Shown here piece after piece: positions 1 to 9,600 of a DNA stretch of 64,000 bases; position 1 is the stretch's first letter, and each line of letters opens with the position of its first letter. The DNA lies in NCBI RefSeq assembly GCF_000328705.1, contig NC_019673.1:2728001-2792000 (forward strand). Direction: 5' to 3'. The notes beneath the pieces are model-generated. The model was not told the DNA's origin and made no database searches. It saw only the letters and a list, made by a program, of their open reading frames with translations. The translations under genes and the position numbers were made by a program. The stretch is from Saccharothrix espanaensis DSM 44229 (GTDB lineage Bacteria; Actinomycetota; Actinomycetes; Mycobacteriales; Pseudonocardiaceae).

Positions 1-324
1 TCCCGACCGAACGGCACGCCGCACGTGGTGCCGGTCGGCGTCACGTTCGACATCCCGACGGCGACCGCCCGGATCATCTGCTCCCGAGGCTCCCGCAAGG
101 TGCGCAACGTGCTCGCGGCGGGCGAGCGGGGCGCGCTGGTCGCGGTGTGCCAAGTGGACGGTGCGCGCTGGTCGACGCTGGAGGGCCGCGCGGTCGTGCG
201 GCAGTCGGCCGAGGAGGTCGCGGACGCCGTGCGCCGGTACGCGCAGCGCTACCGGGAGCCCCGCCCCAACCCCGAACGGGTCGTGATCGAGATCGCGGTG
301 ACCCGCGTGCTGGGCACGGTGTGA
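1..324 (+). CDS. PPOX-class F420-dependent oxidoreductase, 3' part
   Basis: The reading frame is open from base 1 and ends at a TGA at 322-324, so the 5' end lies outside the window. The visible start (SRPNGTPHVVPVGVTFD) is the typical first strand of the pyridoxamine-phosphate-oxidase-like split barrel used by F420- or FMN-dependent reductases. The segment VRNVLAAGERGALVAVCQVDGARWSTLEGRAVV matches the next barrel strands. About 107 residues are present; the family is usually 130-150. The stop overlaps the GTG start of cobL (GTGA), so the two may be co-transcribed. The substrate cannot be told from the sequence. Confidence 0.75.
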   Translation, partial: SRPNGTPHVVPVGVTFDIPTATARIICSRGSRKVRNVLAAGERGALVAVCQVDGARWSTLEGRAVVRQSAEEVADAVRRYAQRYREPRPNPERVVIEIAVTRVLGTV

Positions 325-1625
325 TCACCGTCGTCGGCATCGGCGCGGACGGCTGGGAGGGCCTGCCGCCCGCGTCGCGCCACGCGATCGCCTCCGCCGA
401 GGTCCTGATGGGCAGCACCCGCCAACTCGACCTGATCCCGGCCGGCTCGCCCGGCGAGTCGCGGGAGGGTGAGGCGCGGATCGGTGAGTCGCGGGAGGGC
501 GAGGCGCGGGAGGGTGAGGCGCGGTTCGGTGAGTCGTGGGAGCGCGAGTCGCGGGAGGGTGCGCTGGGTGTCGGCGGTGTACGGGAGGGTGGGGCGGAGC
601 GGGTGGTGTGGCCGTCGCCGTTGGTGCCCGCGTTGCCGGGGCTGATGCAGGCGCACCGGGGGCGGCGGGTGTGCGTGCTGGCCAGTGGCGATCCGATGTT
701 CCACGGCATCGGCACCACGCTGGTGCGGTTGCTCGGCGCGGACGCGGTGCGCGTCCTGCCGCAGCCGTCGTCGGCGTCGTTGGCGTGCGCGCGGCTGGGC
801 TGGGCGCTGGACGCGGTGGACGTCGTCAGCCTGGTCGGCAAGCCCGCCGCGCTGCTGGTGCCGCACCTGCACCCCGGCCGGCGGGTCCTGGTGCTGGGCG
901 GCGACCCGACCGAGGTGGCCGCGCTGGTCGGCGACGCCCGGATCACCGTGCTGGAGCAGCTGGGCGGGCCGGCCGAGCGGATCCACCACGACGTGACCGC
1001 CGCCGACCCGCTCAACGTGCTCGCCGTCGAGTGCGCCGAGGGCGGGTTCTCGCTGGTCCCAGGTCTGCCGGACGACGCCTACGAGCACGACGGGCAGCTC
1101 ACCAAGCGCGAGGTGCGCGCGGTGACCCTGGCGCTGCTCGCGCCCCGTCCCGGCCAGGTGCTGTGGGACGTCGGCGCGGGCTCGGGCAGCATCGCCGTCG
1201 AGTGGTCCCGGGCGCACCCGGCGTGCCGGGCGATCGCCGTCGAACGGGATCCGGTGCGCGCCGAGCGGATCGCCCGCAACGCCGCCGCGCTGGGCGTGCC
1301 GGGCGTGCGGGTCGTGCTGGGGGAGAGCCCGGCGGCGCTGGACCTGCCGCAGGACTTCGAGCGGCCGGACGCGGTGTTCATCGGTGGCGGGCTGACCGCG
1401 CCGGGCGTCGTGGAGCGGTGCTTGGCGGCGTTGCGGCCCGGCGGGCGGCTGGTCGCCAACGCCGTCACGCTGGAGTCCGAGGTCGTGCTCGCGCGGTGGC
1501 ACGCGGCCGCGGGCGGGTCGCTGACCAGGCTGTCGGTCAGCCGGGACACGCCCGTGGGCGGCTTCACCGGGTGGCGACCGCAGATGCCCGTGACCATCTG
1601 GGCCGTGACGAAGGAGAGCGCGTGA
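321..1625 (+). CDS. cobL: Precorrin-6Y C5,15-methyltransferase (decarboxylating)
   Basis: Bifunctional CbiE/CbiT-type enzyme of the aerobic B12 pathway. It methylates C5 and C15 of precorrin-6B and decarboxylates the C12 acetate side chain. The GTG start at 321 (VITVVGIGADGWEGLP) overlaps the upstream stop. The N-terminal half is the CbiE tetrapyrrole methylase (ASGDPMFHGIGTTLVRLLG). The C-terminal half is the CbiT SAM-dependent methyltransferase (LWDVGAGSGSIAVEWSRAHP). At 434 residues it is longer than the usual ~390-400 because of an inserted repetitive stretch (about residues 44-93, rich in GESREGEAR-like units) inside the CbiE half. The 3' end overlaps cobM by four bases, suggesting translational coupling. 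Confidence 0.93.
   Translation: MITVVGIGADGWEGLPPASRHAIASAEVLMGSTRQLDLIPAGSPGESREGEARIGESREGEAREGEARFGESWERESREGALGVGGVREGGAERVVWPSPLVPALPGLMQAHRGRRVCVLASGDPMFHGIGTTLVRLLGADAVRVLPQPSSASLACARLGWALDAVDVVSLVGKPAALLVPHLHPGRRVLVLGGDPTEVAALVGDARITVLEQLGGPAERIHHDVTAADPLNVLAVECAEGGFSLVPGLPDDAYEHDGQLTKREVRAVTLALLAPRPGQVLWDVGAGSGSIAVEWSRAHPACRAIAVERDPVRAERIARNAAALGVPGVRVVLGESPAALDLPQDFERPDAVFIGGGLTAPGVVERCLAALRPGGRLVANAVTLESEVVLARWHAAAGGSLTRLSVSRDTPVGGFTGWRPQMPVTIWAVTKESA
452..560 (+). repeat. Imperfect in-frame tandem repeats inside cobL
   Basis: Degenerate 12- to 27-base units (GGCGAGTCGCGGGAGGGTGA-like) are repeated about four to five times in frame. They encode runs of GESREG and GEAREG. The block sits between two beta strands of the CbiE domain and looks like a recently expanded low-complexity insert that keeps the reading frame. 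Confidence 0.75.
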
Positions 1626-2365
1626 CCGTCCACTTCATCGGCGCCGGGCCCGGTGCGGCCGACCTGCTCACGGTGCGCGCGGTGCGGCTGCTGGAATTGT
1701 CCCCGGTGTGCCTGTACGCGGGGGCGCTGGTGCCCACCGAGGTGCTCGGGCACTGCCCGCCGGACGCCCGGCTGGTCGACACCGCGAACCTCGACCTGGA
1801 CCGGATCACCGCCGAACTGGCGACGGCGCACGAGGCCGGCCTGGACGTGGCGCGCCTGCACTCGGGCGACCCGTCGGTGTACAGCGCGATGGCCGAGCAG
1901 ATGCGGCGGCTGGACGCGCTGGGCATCCCGTACGACGTGACGCCCGGGGTGCCGGCGTTCGCGGCGGCGGCGGCGTCGCTCAAGCGCGAGCTGACCGTGC
2001 CCGGCGTCGGCCAGACGGTGATCCTGACCCGCACCTCCGCGCGCGCCACCCCGATGCCGCCGGGTGAGGACCTGGCGGTGCTCGGGAAGTCGCGGGCCAC
2101 GGTCGTGCTGCACCTGGCGGTGCAGCGGATCGCGGAGGTGGTCGCCGAGCTGCTGCCGAACTACGGGCCGCGGTGCCCGGCGGCGGTCGTGGCGTACGCG
2201 AGCCGGGCCGACGAACTCGTGCTGCGCGGCACGCTCGCCACCATCGCAGGCCAAGTGGCCGACGCCGGGATCAAGCGCACGGCGGTGATCATCGTCGGCG
2301 AGGTGCTGGCCGCGGAAGGCTTCCTCGACAGCCACCTGTACTCGACGGCCCGATGCCGCCCGTGA
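1622..2365 (+). CDS. cobM: Precorrin-4 C11-methyltransferase
   Basis: Transfers a methyl group from SAM to C11 of precorrin-4. The GTG start at 1622 overlaps the cobL stop. The 247-residue length is normal. The signature N-terminus VHFIGAGPGAADLLTVRAVRLL, the motif LHSGDPSVYSAMAEQMRRL and the segment YDVTPGVPAFAAAAASL are diagnostic of CobM/CbiF tetrapyrrole methylases. It lies in a cobL-cobM-cobK gene order on the plus strand. About 130 bases without a clear gene separate it from cobK. Confidence 0.94.
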   Translation: MTVHFIGAGPGAADLLTVRAVRLLELSPVCLYAGALVPTEVLGHCPPDARLVDTANLDLDRITAELATAHEAGLDVARLHSGDPSVYSAMAEQMRRLDALGIPYDVTPGVPAFAAAAASLKRELTVPGVGQTVILTRTSARATPMPPGEDLAVLGKSRATVVLHLAVQRIAEVVAELLPNYGPRCPAAVVAYASRADELVLRGTLATIAGQVADAGIKRTAVIIVGEVLAAEGFLDSHLYSTARCRP

Positions 2366-2498
2366 CGCTGCCGACCTGCCGGACTACGGCGCCGGGCGCG
2401 CCCAGGCGTGGCCTGCCGGCGTGGGGAGTCCGGGGGCGTGGCTCGGCGTGGAGCAGCCTGCCGTTGGGCGGGGTGGGCGTGGGGCGGGCGGTGGTGAG

Positions 2499-3212
2499 GT
2501 GAAGACGGTGTTGGTGCTCGGCGGGACGGGCGAGGCGCGGGAGCTGGCGCGGCGCGCGGTGTCGGGGTTCCGGGTGGTGTCGTCGTTGGCCGGGCGGGTC
2601 GCCTCGCCCCGGCTGCCGGCGGGGGAGGTGCGGGTCGGCGGGTTCGGCGGGGTGGCCGGGCTGGTCGCCTACCTGCGGGCCGAGCGGGTGGACGCCGTGG
2701 TCGACGCCACGCACCCGTTCGCCGACCGGATCACGGCCAACGCGCTCGCCGCGACCCGCGCGGCCGGCGTGCCGTTCCTGGTGCTGCGCCGACCGGGCTG
2801 GACCGAGCGCCCCGGCGACCGCTGGACGTGGGTCGGCTCGATCGCCGAGGCGGCGGCGGTGGTCGGCGCGCGGCGGGCGTTCGTGACCACCGGGCGCGAC
2901 GGGCTGGACGCGTTCACCGCCGGCGTGGCGCGGACCGTCGACCCGCCCGCCGGCGGCACCGCGCTGGAGGTCGTGCTGGACCGAGGACCGTACACAGTGG
3001 ACGGTGAGCTGGCCCTGATGCGCCGCTACGGCGTGGAAGTGCTGGTCACCAAGGACAGCGGCGGCGACATGACGTCGGCCAAGCTGGACGCCGCACGCAC
3101 CCTCGGGCTGCCCGTGGTGCTGGTCCGCCGCCCGCCCGCGCCCGCCGCGCCCACCGTGTCGGGGGTGGACGCGGCGCTGGCGTGGCTCACGACGGGTAGC
3201 GCCGGGGCGTGA
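2499..3212 (+). CDS. cobK: Precorrin-6A reductase
   Basis: NADPH-dependent reduction of precorrin-6A to dihydroprecorrin-6. I chose the GTG at 2499 because translation there begins VKTVLVLGGTGEARELARRAV, the expected nucleotide-binding N-terminus, and a GGTGAGG stretch lies just upstream. Further family segments are VDATHPFADRITANAL and VTKDSGGDMTSAKLDAARTLGLPVVLVRRP. Length is 237 residues, close to the usual ~245. The last 26 bases overlap the 3' end of the convergent cobIJ gene. Confidence 0.92.
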   Translation: MKTVLVLGGTGEARELARRAVSGFRVVSSLAGRVASPRLPAGEVRVGGFGGVAGLVAYLRAERVDAVVDATHPFADRITANALAATRAAGVPFLVLRRPGWTERPGDRWTWVGSIAEAAAVVGARRAFVTTGRDGLDAFTAGVARTVDPPAGGTALEVVLDRGPYTVDGELALMRRYGVEVLVTKDSGGDMTSAKLDAARTLGLPVVLVRRPPAPAAPTVSGVDAALAWLTTGSAGA

Positions 3213-4713
3213 ACACCGCGCCCCGCCCGGTGCGCAGGGTCTGCGAGGACCCGACGATCAGCAGGCACCGCATGTCGATCGTCTCCGGGTCGAGGTCGGC
3301 CAGCCGCACCACGCGGACGGTCTCCTCGGGGCCGCCGACGTCCCGGCCGACCACCACGGGCGTGTCCGGCGAGCGGTGCCGCAGCAGCAGGTCGCGGGCC
3401 GACTCGACCTGCCACCGCCGGCTGCGCGACGCCGGGTTGTAGATCGCCAGCACGAGATCGGCCTTCGCGGCGGCCTCCAGCCGTTCGGCGATGACCTCCC
3501 ACGGCTTGAGCCGGTCGGACAGCGAGAGCACGCAGTAGTCGTGGCCCAGCGGCGCACCGGCCCGGCTGGCCACGGCGTGCGCGGCGGTGAGTCCGGGCAG
3601 CACCCGCACCGGGACGTCCGCGAACTGCTCCTCGGCCGCCACCTCCAGCACCGCGCTGGCCATCGCGAACACGCCGGGGTCGCCGGAGGACACCACCGCG
3701 ACCTTCCGGCCGCGCCGGGCCAGGTCGAGCGCGAACGCGGCCCGCTCGGACTCGACCTTGTTGTCCGACGCGTGCTTGCGCTGCCCCGGCTCGTCGGCCA
3801 CCCGGTCCAGGTAGGTGACGTACCCGACCAGGTCCTCGGCCTCGGCCAACGCCTGCCGGGCCTCGGGCGTGAGCCACTCCGGCCCCGCCGGACCCAACCC
3901 GACCACGACGACCTGACCCGTCGCTCGGGCGGGGTCGGATGCGGTGTGGGTGTGGGGGGTGGCGTCGGGAGCGGCGTGGCTGCCGGTGTCGGGGGTGGTG
4001 GGGGGAGTGGCTTTGCTGGGGAGCAGGGCCAGGGAGAAGTAGGGAACGTCGTCGGCGTCGACCTCGGCGAGCGGCGCGGTGCGCTGCCGGCCGGTCGTGG
4101 CGCGTTCGACGTACCAGGCCTCGGCCAGCCGCCCGGACCGCTCCAGCGCCTCCCGCACGCGCGGGAACGTCCGGCCCAGCTTCATGATCGCCACCGGGTC
4201 GCCCGCCGCGAGGTGCCCGGCCAGCGCGTCCACCGGCAGCGTGCCGGGCAGGACGGTCAGCACCTCGTCGCGTTCGACGAGCGGGCGGCCGATCACCGCC
4301 GAACCGGCGCTGACCGACGTGACACCGGGGACCACCTCGGCCGGGTACTTGTCGGCCAGTCGCTTGTGCAGGTGCATGTACGAGCCGTAGAAGAACGGGT
4401 CGCCGGCGGCCAGCACCACGACGGTCCGCCCGGCGTCGAGGTGCGCGGCCAGCCGCGCGGCGCACTCGGCGTAGAACGCGTCGATCTCGCCCTGGTAGTC
4501 GTCGGAGTCCTCGGTCGTCACCGGGTAGACCAGCTGCTCCTCGACCTGGTCGCCGCGCAGGTACGGCTCGGCGATCCGGCGCGCGACGCTGCGGCCGTGC
4601 CGGGCGCTGTGGAACACCACGACGTCGGCCGCGCCGATCAGCCGGGCCGCCTTCACGGTCACCAGTTCCGGGTCGCCGGGGCCGACCCCGACGCCGTACA
4701 GCCTGCCGGTCAT
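3187..4713 (-). CDS. cobIJ: Precorrin-2 C20-methyltransferase / precorrin-3B C17-methyltransferase fusion
   Basis: A 508-residue fusion. The N-terminal half ([25 protein letters not shown], then [19 protein letters not shown]) is CobI, methylating precorrin-2 at C20. The C-terminal half ([22 protein letters not shown], then [19 protein letters not shown]) is CobJ, the ring-contracting C17 methylase. A Pro/Thr/His-rich linker of about 35 residues joins the domains. The same fusion is known from mycobacteria. The ATG at 4713 overlaps the cobH stop. The open frame extends further upstream, but there it is only the antisense of neighbouring genes. The 3' end overlaps convergent cobK. Confidence 0.93.
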   Translation of the reverse strand: MTGRLYGVGVGPGDPELVTVKAARLIGAADVVVFHSARHGRSVARRIAEPYLRGDQVEEQLVYPVTTEDSDDYQGEIDAFYAECAARLAAHLDAGRTVVVLAAGDPFFYGSYMHLHKRLADKYPAEVVPGVTSVSAGSAVIGRPLVERDEVLTVLPGTLPVDALAGHLAAGDPVAIMKLGRTFPRVREALERSGRLAEAWYVERATTGRQRTAPLAEVDADDVPYFSLALLPSKATPPTTPDTGSHAAPDATPHTHTASDPARATGQVVVVGLGPAGPEWLTPEARQALAEAEDLVGYVTYLDRVADEPGQRKHASDNKVESERAAFALDLARRGRKVAVVSSGDPGVFAMASAVLEVAAEEQFADVPVRVLPGLTAAHAVASRAGAPLGHDYCVLSLSDRLKPWEVIAERLEAAAKADLVLAIYNPASRSRRWQVESARDLLLRHRSPDTPVVVGRDVGGPEETVRVVRLADLDPETIDMRCLLIVGSSQTLRTGRGAVFTPRRYPS

Positions 4714-5330
4714 TCGTCCTCGCTCGCGATCGCGTTGACGGCCGCCGCGGTCATGGCGCTGCCGCCGCGCCGACCGCGCACGACCAGGTGCTCCAGCCCG
4801 CTCTCGGCGAGCGCCTGCTTGGACTCGGCGGCCCCGATGAACCCGACCGGGATGCCCAGCACGGCGGCCGGCCGGGGCGCGCCCGCGGCGACCAGGTCGA
4901 GCAGGTGGAACAGGGCGGTCGGGGCGTTGCCGATGGCGACCACCGCGCCGCCGAGCCGTTCGCCCCACAGCTCCAGCGCGGCGGCGCTGCGGGTGTTGCC
5001 CAGCTCCTCGGCCAGCGCGGGCACCCTCGGGTCGCCGAGCAGGCACAGCACCTCGTTGTCGGCGGGCAGCCTGCGCCGGGTCACGCCGGACGCGACCATC
5101 TGCGCGTCGCACAGCACCGGCGCGCCGGCCAGCAACGCCTCCCGGGCGGCGGAGACGACCCCGGGGGAGTAGCCGATGTCGTCGACCAGGTCGACCATGC
5201 CGCACGCGTGGATCATCCGCACCGCGACCCGCGCGACGTCCGTCGGCAGGCCCGACAGGTCGGTCTCGGCGCGGATGGTGGCGAACGACCGCCGGTAGAT
5301 CTCCGCGCCGTCCTTGATGTAGCTGGTCAC
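4710..5330 (-). CDS. cobH: Precorrin-8X methylmutase
   Basis: Moves the C11 methyl group to C12, giving hydrogenobyrinate. The GTG at 5330 is preceded by an AGGAG ribosome site (AGGAGATCAG). The 206-residue protein carries the conserved catalytic His near residue 41 in MIHACGMVD, plus [37 protein letters not shown] and [13 protein letters not shown]. It is the middle gene of the minus-strand operon cobG-cobH-cobIJ, with four-base overlaps at both ends. Confidence 0.95.
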   Translation of the reverse strand: MTSYIKDGAEIYRRSFATIRAETDLSGLPTDVARVAVRMIHACGMVDLVDDIGYSPGVVSAAREALLAGAPVLCDAQMVASGVTRRRLPADNEVLCLLGDPRVPALAEELGNTRSAAALELWGERLGGAVVAIGNAPTALFHLLDLVAAGAPRPAAVLGIPVGFIGAAESKQALAESGLEHLVVRGRRGGSAMTAAAVNAIASEDE

Positions 5331-6433
5331 CTGATCTCCTCGTACCCGTCGCCGGTCGCGACGAACTCCACCACGTCGCCCGCGGGCCGGCCGCACCGCC
5401 GGGCGCAGCCCGACCAGTGCACCTGGCCCCGGTGCGGGGTGCCGATCCAGCGGGCCGCGTCGGCGCGCACGTCGGTCAGCGACTTCGCGCAGCCCGGCCG
5501 GCCGGTGCACGCGGTCACCCCGCGCCACGGCGACGCGGGGTCGGTGAACAGCCCCGACGTGTCAGTGCCGGCGGGCACCACGACGCTGCGCCACGGCGTG
5601 ATCCGGACCGGCGTGCCGGCCAGCAGCCGTGCGTCCAACCGGCCCAGCGGCACGCCCGCCACGAGGCGGTCCGCCGGGGGTGGGGAGGCTGAGGCCGGAC
5701 CGGTGGAAGCTGGGCCGGTGGAAGCTGGGCCGGGTGCGACTGGGCCGGGTGAGGTTGGGCCGGGTGCGACCGGGATCACAGTCGCGGTAAGGGTTCTGGG
5801 GCTCGAAGTGGCCAGGGCGGGGGTGGTGGTGCTCAGGGAGGCGGTGATCTTCCGCACACCGTCGTCCACTTCGGACAAACGCCACGCGGTGTCGCGGATC
5901 GCCTGGAACTCCTCGGCGGCGGCGACCACGGCGGCGACCGGGTCGGTCACGCGCAGTCCCGAATCCTGGCCGGCCAGGAACAGCGCGTCACCCACCAGGC
6001 CGATGTCGCCGCCCAGGCCGCTGACCGCCTCACCGATCGTGACCAGGAAGCGTCCGGGCAGGTAGGCCAGTGCGGGGACCCGGCACAGCGCGGCGTCCAC
6101 GGCGTCCACCAGGTCCTGGTTGTCCTCCAGCGGCGCGGCGATGATGTTGCGCATCCGCTCGTGGGTCGGCGAGGGCAGCAGGCCGGCCTCGCGCAGACGT
6201 GCGCCCAGCTCGTGCTCCGCACCCGGTGTCAGGCCCCTGATCTGCACGTTCGCCCGTGACGTGAGTTCGATCGTGCCGTCGCCCAGGTCCAGCGCGGCCT
6301 GCCGGACGACGTCGAACCGGTCGGCGGTCAGCGTGCCGCCGGGCACCCTGACCCGCGCCAGCCCGCCGTCCGCGGCCCGGTGCACGTCGACCGCGCCGGG
6401 GCAGGCGTCGGGGCGTTCACGGTCCTGGGGCAT
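5327..6433 (-). CDS. cobG: Precorrin-3B synthase (monooxygenase)
   Basis: Oxygen-dependent hydroxylase of the aerobic B12 pathway, related to sulfite/nitrite reductases. It has two ferredoxin-like half-domains. The iron-sulfur cysteine pattern is visible as [11 protein letters not shown] and [12 protein letters not shown] near the C-terminus. [12 protein letters not shown] is the typical reductase motif. Length is 368 residues. A low-complexity Gly/Pro/Thr/Ser run ([16 protein letters not shown], coding bases about 5679-5771) is inserted mid-protein, like the insert in cobL. It is the first gene of its operon and diverges from cobN. Only about 20 bases separate its start codon from the riboswitch on the other strand. 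Confidence 0.92.
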   Translation of the reverse strand: MPQDRERPDACPGAVDVHRAADGGLARVRVPGGTLTADRFDVVRQAALDLGDGTIELTSRANVQIRGLTPGAEHELGARLREAGLLPSPTHERMRNIIAAPLEDNQDLVDAVDAALCRVPALAYLPGRFLVTIGEAVSGLGGDIGLVGDALFLAGQDSGLRVTDPVAAVVAAAEEFQAIRDTAWRLSEVDDGVRKITASLSTTTPALATSSPRTLTATVIPVAPGPTSPGPVAPGPASTGPASTGPASASPPPADRLVAGVPLGRLDARLLAGTPVRITPWRSVVVPAGTDTSGLFTDPASPWRGVTACTGRPGCAKSLTDVRADAARWIGTPHRGQVHWSGCARRCGRPAGDVVEFVATGDGYEEIR

Positions 6434-6451
6434 GGGCTGGATGCTAACCGC

Positions 6452-6608
6452 CCGTTAGGGTGACTTCCGAACGGCGAAGCAACAGGAGGAAGCCGGTGTG
6501 AATCCGGCGCGGTCCCGCCACTGTGACCGGGCGCGAGCCCGGGAGTCAGGAACTCCGCCCGCCGTCCCCTACGACCTGGGGCGAGGACCCCCGAGGGATG
6601 GAGCCCGC
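6452..6608 (+). promoter_or_regulatory. Cobalamin (B12) riboswitch
   Basis: The leader of cobN contains the conserved B12-box region (AGGAAGCCGGTGTGAATCC, then CGCGGTCCCGCCACTGTGA) at about 6486-6534. Paired GC-rich arms follow (CGGGCGCGAGCCCGGGAGTCAGGAAC). A terminal hairpin with GGGGCGAGGACCCC-like pairing ends next to the cobN start. High adenosylcobalamin would be expected to repress cobN, probably by hiding the ribosome site near 6595-6602. Only the plus-strand gene carries this leader; the divergent cobG operon does not. Confidence 0.9.
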
Positions 6609-6610
6609 AC

Positions 6611-9600
6611 GTGATCCTGCTGCTGTCGACCTCTGACACGGACCTGCTGTCCGCCCGTTCGAGCGGTGCGGACTACCGACTGGGCAACCCCGCCCGGCTG
6701 ACCGCCGACGACCTGCCCGCCCTGCTGGAGGGCGTCGACCTGGTGGTGGTGCGCATCCTGGGCGGGCGGCGGATGTGGGAAGAGGGCCTGGACCGGCTGC
6801 TCGCCGGCCCCCGCCCGGTGGTGGTGCTGGGCGGTGAGCAGAACCCGGACGCGCCGCTGATGGAGCTGTCCACCGTGCCCGGCGGCGTCTGCGCCGAGGC
6901 GCACGCCTACCTGGCCCACGGCGGCCCGGTGAACCTCGCCGAGCTGCACAAGTTCCTGTCCGACACGGTCCTGCTGACCGGGTTCGGCTTCAACCCGCCC
7001 GAGGCGGCGCCGAACTGGGGCGTGCTGGAGCGGCCCGAGCCGGCGGGGTCGGTCGAGTCGGTTGGGCCTGTCGAGTCGGCTGAGTCGGTTGAGACGGGCC
7101 GTGCGAGGCCGGTGGTGGCGGTGTTGTACTACCGGGCGCACCACGTGGCCGGGAACACGGCGTTCGTGCACGCGCTGTGCGACGCGATCGAGGAAAAGGG
7201 CGGCCGGGCGCTGCCGGTGTACTGCGCGTCCTTGCGCACGGCGGAGCCGGCGTTGCTGGCGGAGCTGCGCAAGGCCGACGCGCTGGTCGTCACGGTGCTG
7301 GCGGCGGGCGGGACGAAGCCCGCGACCGCGTCGGCCGGTGGCGACGACGACGCGTGGGACGTGGGCGCGCTGGCCGAGCTGGACATCCCGATCCTGCAAG
7401 GGCTCTGCCTGACCAGCAGCCGTGCGGCGTGGGACGGGAACGACGACGGTCTGTCCCCTTTGGACACCGCGACCCAGGTGGCGATCCCCGAGTTCGACGG
7501 CCGGATCATCACCGTCCCGTTCTCCTTCAAGGAGATCGACGAGGACGGCCTGACCGTGTACGTGGCAGACCCGGAGCGGGCGCTGCGCGTGGCCGGGATC
7601 GCGGTGCGGCACGGGAGGCTGCGGCACATCCCGCCGGCCGACCGCAAGGTCGTGATCATGCTGTCGGCCTACCCGACCAAGCACTCGCGGATCGGCAACG
7701 CGGTCGGCCTGGACACCCCGGCCAGCGCGGTCCGGCTGCTGGCGGCGTTGCGGGACAACGGTTACGACATCGGCGACGAGCTGCCGGGCGTGGCCGAGCT
7801 GGACGGTGACGCGCTGATCCACGCGCTCATCGCGGCCGGCGGCCAGGACGTCGACTGGCTGACCGAGGAGCAGCTCCAGGGCAACCCGGTGCGGCTGCCC
7901 GCCGCGCGCTACCGCGAGTGGTACGCGACGCTGCCCGAGGACACCCGCGAGGACATGGAACGGCACTGGGGCCAAGCGCCCGGCGAGCTGTTCGTGGACC
8001 GGTCGAAGGACCGCGAGGGCGAGATCGTGCTGGCCGGCCTGCGATCGGGCAACGTGGTGGTGATGGTGCAGCCGCCGCGCGGGTTCGGCGAGAACCCGAT
8101 CGCCATCTACCACGACCCGGACCTGCCGCCCAGCCACCACTACCTGGCCGCCTACCGGTGGCTGGAGGCCGAGTTCGGCGCGGACGCCGTGGTGCACGTC
8201 GGCAAGCACGGCAACCTGGAGTGGCTGCCCGGCAAGACGGTCGGCATGTCCGCCGGCTGCGGCCCGGACGCGGCGCTGGGCGACCTGCCGCTGATCTACC
8301 CGTTCCTGGTCAACGACCCGGGCGAGGGCACGCAGGCCAAGCGCCGCGCGCACGCCACCCTGGTCGACCACCTGGTGCCGCCGATGGCCCGCGCGGACAG
8401 CTACGGCGACATCGCGCGCCTGGAGCAGCTGCTCGACGAGCACGGCAACATCGCCGCGATGGACCCGGCCAAGCTGCCCGCGATCCGCGCGCAGATCTGG
8501 ACCCTGATCCAGGCCGCGAAGCTGGACCACGACCTGGGCCTGGACGACCGGCCGCACGACGCCGAGTTCGACGAGCTGATCCTGCACGTGGACGGCTGGC
8601 TGTGCGAGATCAAGGACGTCCAGATCCGCGACGGCCTGCACGTCCTGGGCCAGGCCCCGACCGGTGACACCCGGGTCAACCTGGTGCTGTCGATCCTGCA
8701 GGCCAAGCAGATGTGGGCCGGCCAGGTGGCCGCGCTGCCCGGGTTGCGGGAAGCGTTGGGGCTCAAGGACACCACGCGCGCGTCGACGGACGCCGTGGAG
8801 GCGCGGGCGCGGGAACTCGTGCAGGCGATGGAAGACGCGGACTGGGACCCGGCGGTCGCGCGGACGCTGGACGAGTCCGAGGACGTGGTGCGGATCCTGG
8901 AGTTCGGTGCGCTGGAGGTCGTGCCGCGGCTGGCCCGCACGACCGACGAGATGACGCACGTGCTGCACGCGTTGAACGGCGGGTACGTGCCGGCCGGGCC
9001 GAGCGGATCCCCGTTGCGGGGCCTGGTGAACGTGCTGCCGACCGGCCGCAACTTCTACTCGGTGGACCCGAAGGCCGTGCCGTCGAAGCTGGCCTGGGAG
9101 ACCGGGCAGGCGATGGCCGACTCGCTGCTGGAGCGCTACCGCGCGGACAACGGCGAGTGGCCCGCGTCGGTCGGGTTGTCGGTGTGGGGCACGTCGGCGA
9201 TGCGCACCTCGGGTGACGACATCGCGGAAGTGCTGGCGCTGATGGGTGTCCGGCCGGTGTGGGACGACCAGTCGCGCCGGGTGACCGGACTGGAAGTCGT
9301 GCCGCTGGAGGAGTTGGACCGGCCGCGCATCGACGTCACGGTGCGGATCTCCGGCTTCTTCCGGGACGCCTTCCCGCACGTGGTGGCGTTGTTGGACGAC
9401 GCGGTGCAGCTCGTGGCCGGGTTGGACGAGGCGGCGTCGGACAACTTCGTGCGGGCGCACGCGGAAGCGGAACTGGCCGAGCACGGGGACCGGCGGCGGG
9501 CGACGCTGCGGATCTTCGGATCGAAGCCGGGGGCGTACGGGGCCGGGCTGCTGCCGTTGATCGACAGCCGGAACTGGCGCGATGACGCGGACCTGGCCGA

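Noticed and set aside
3376..5172. Long plus-strand frame opposite cobIJ and cobH
   Set aside because: Antisense shadow with low-complexity translation; the minus-strand genes carry clear family motifs.
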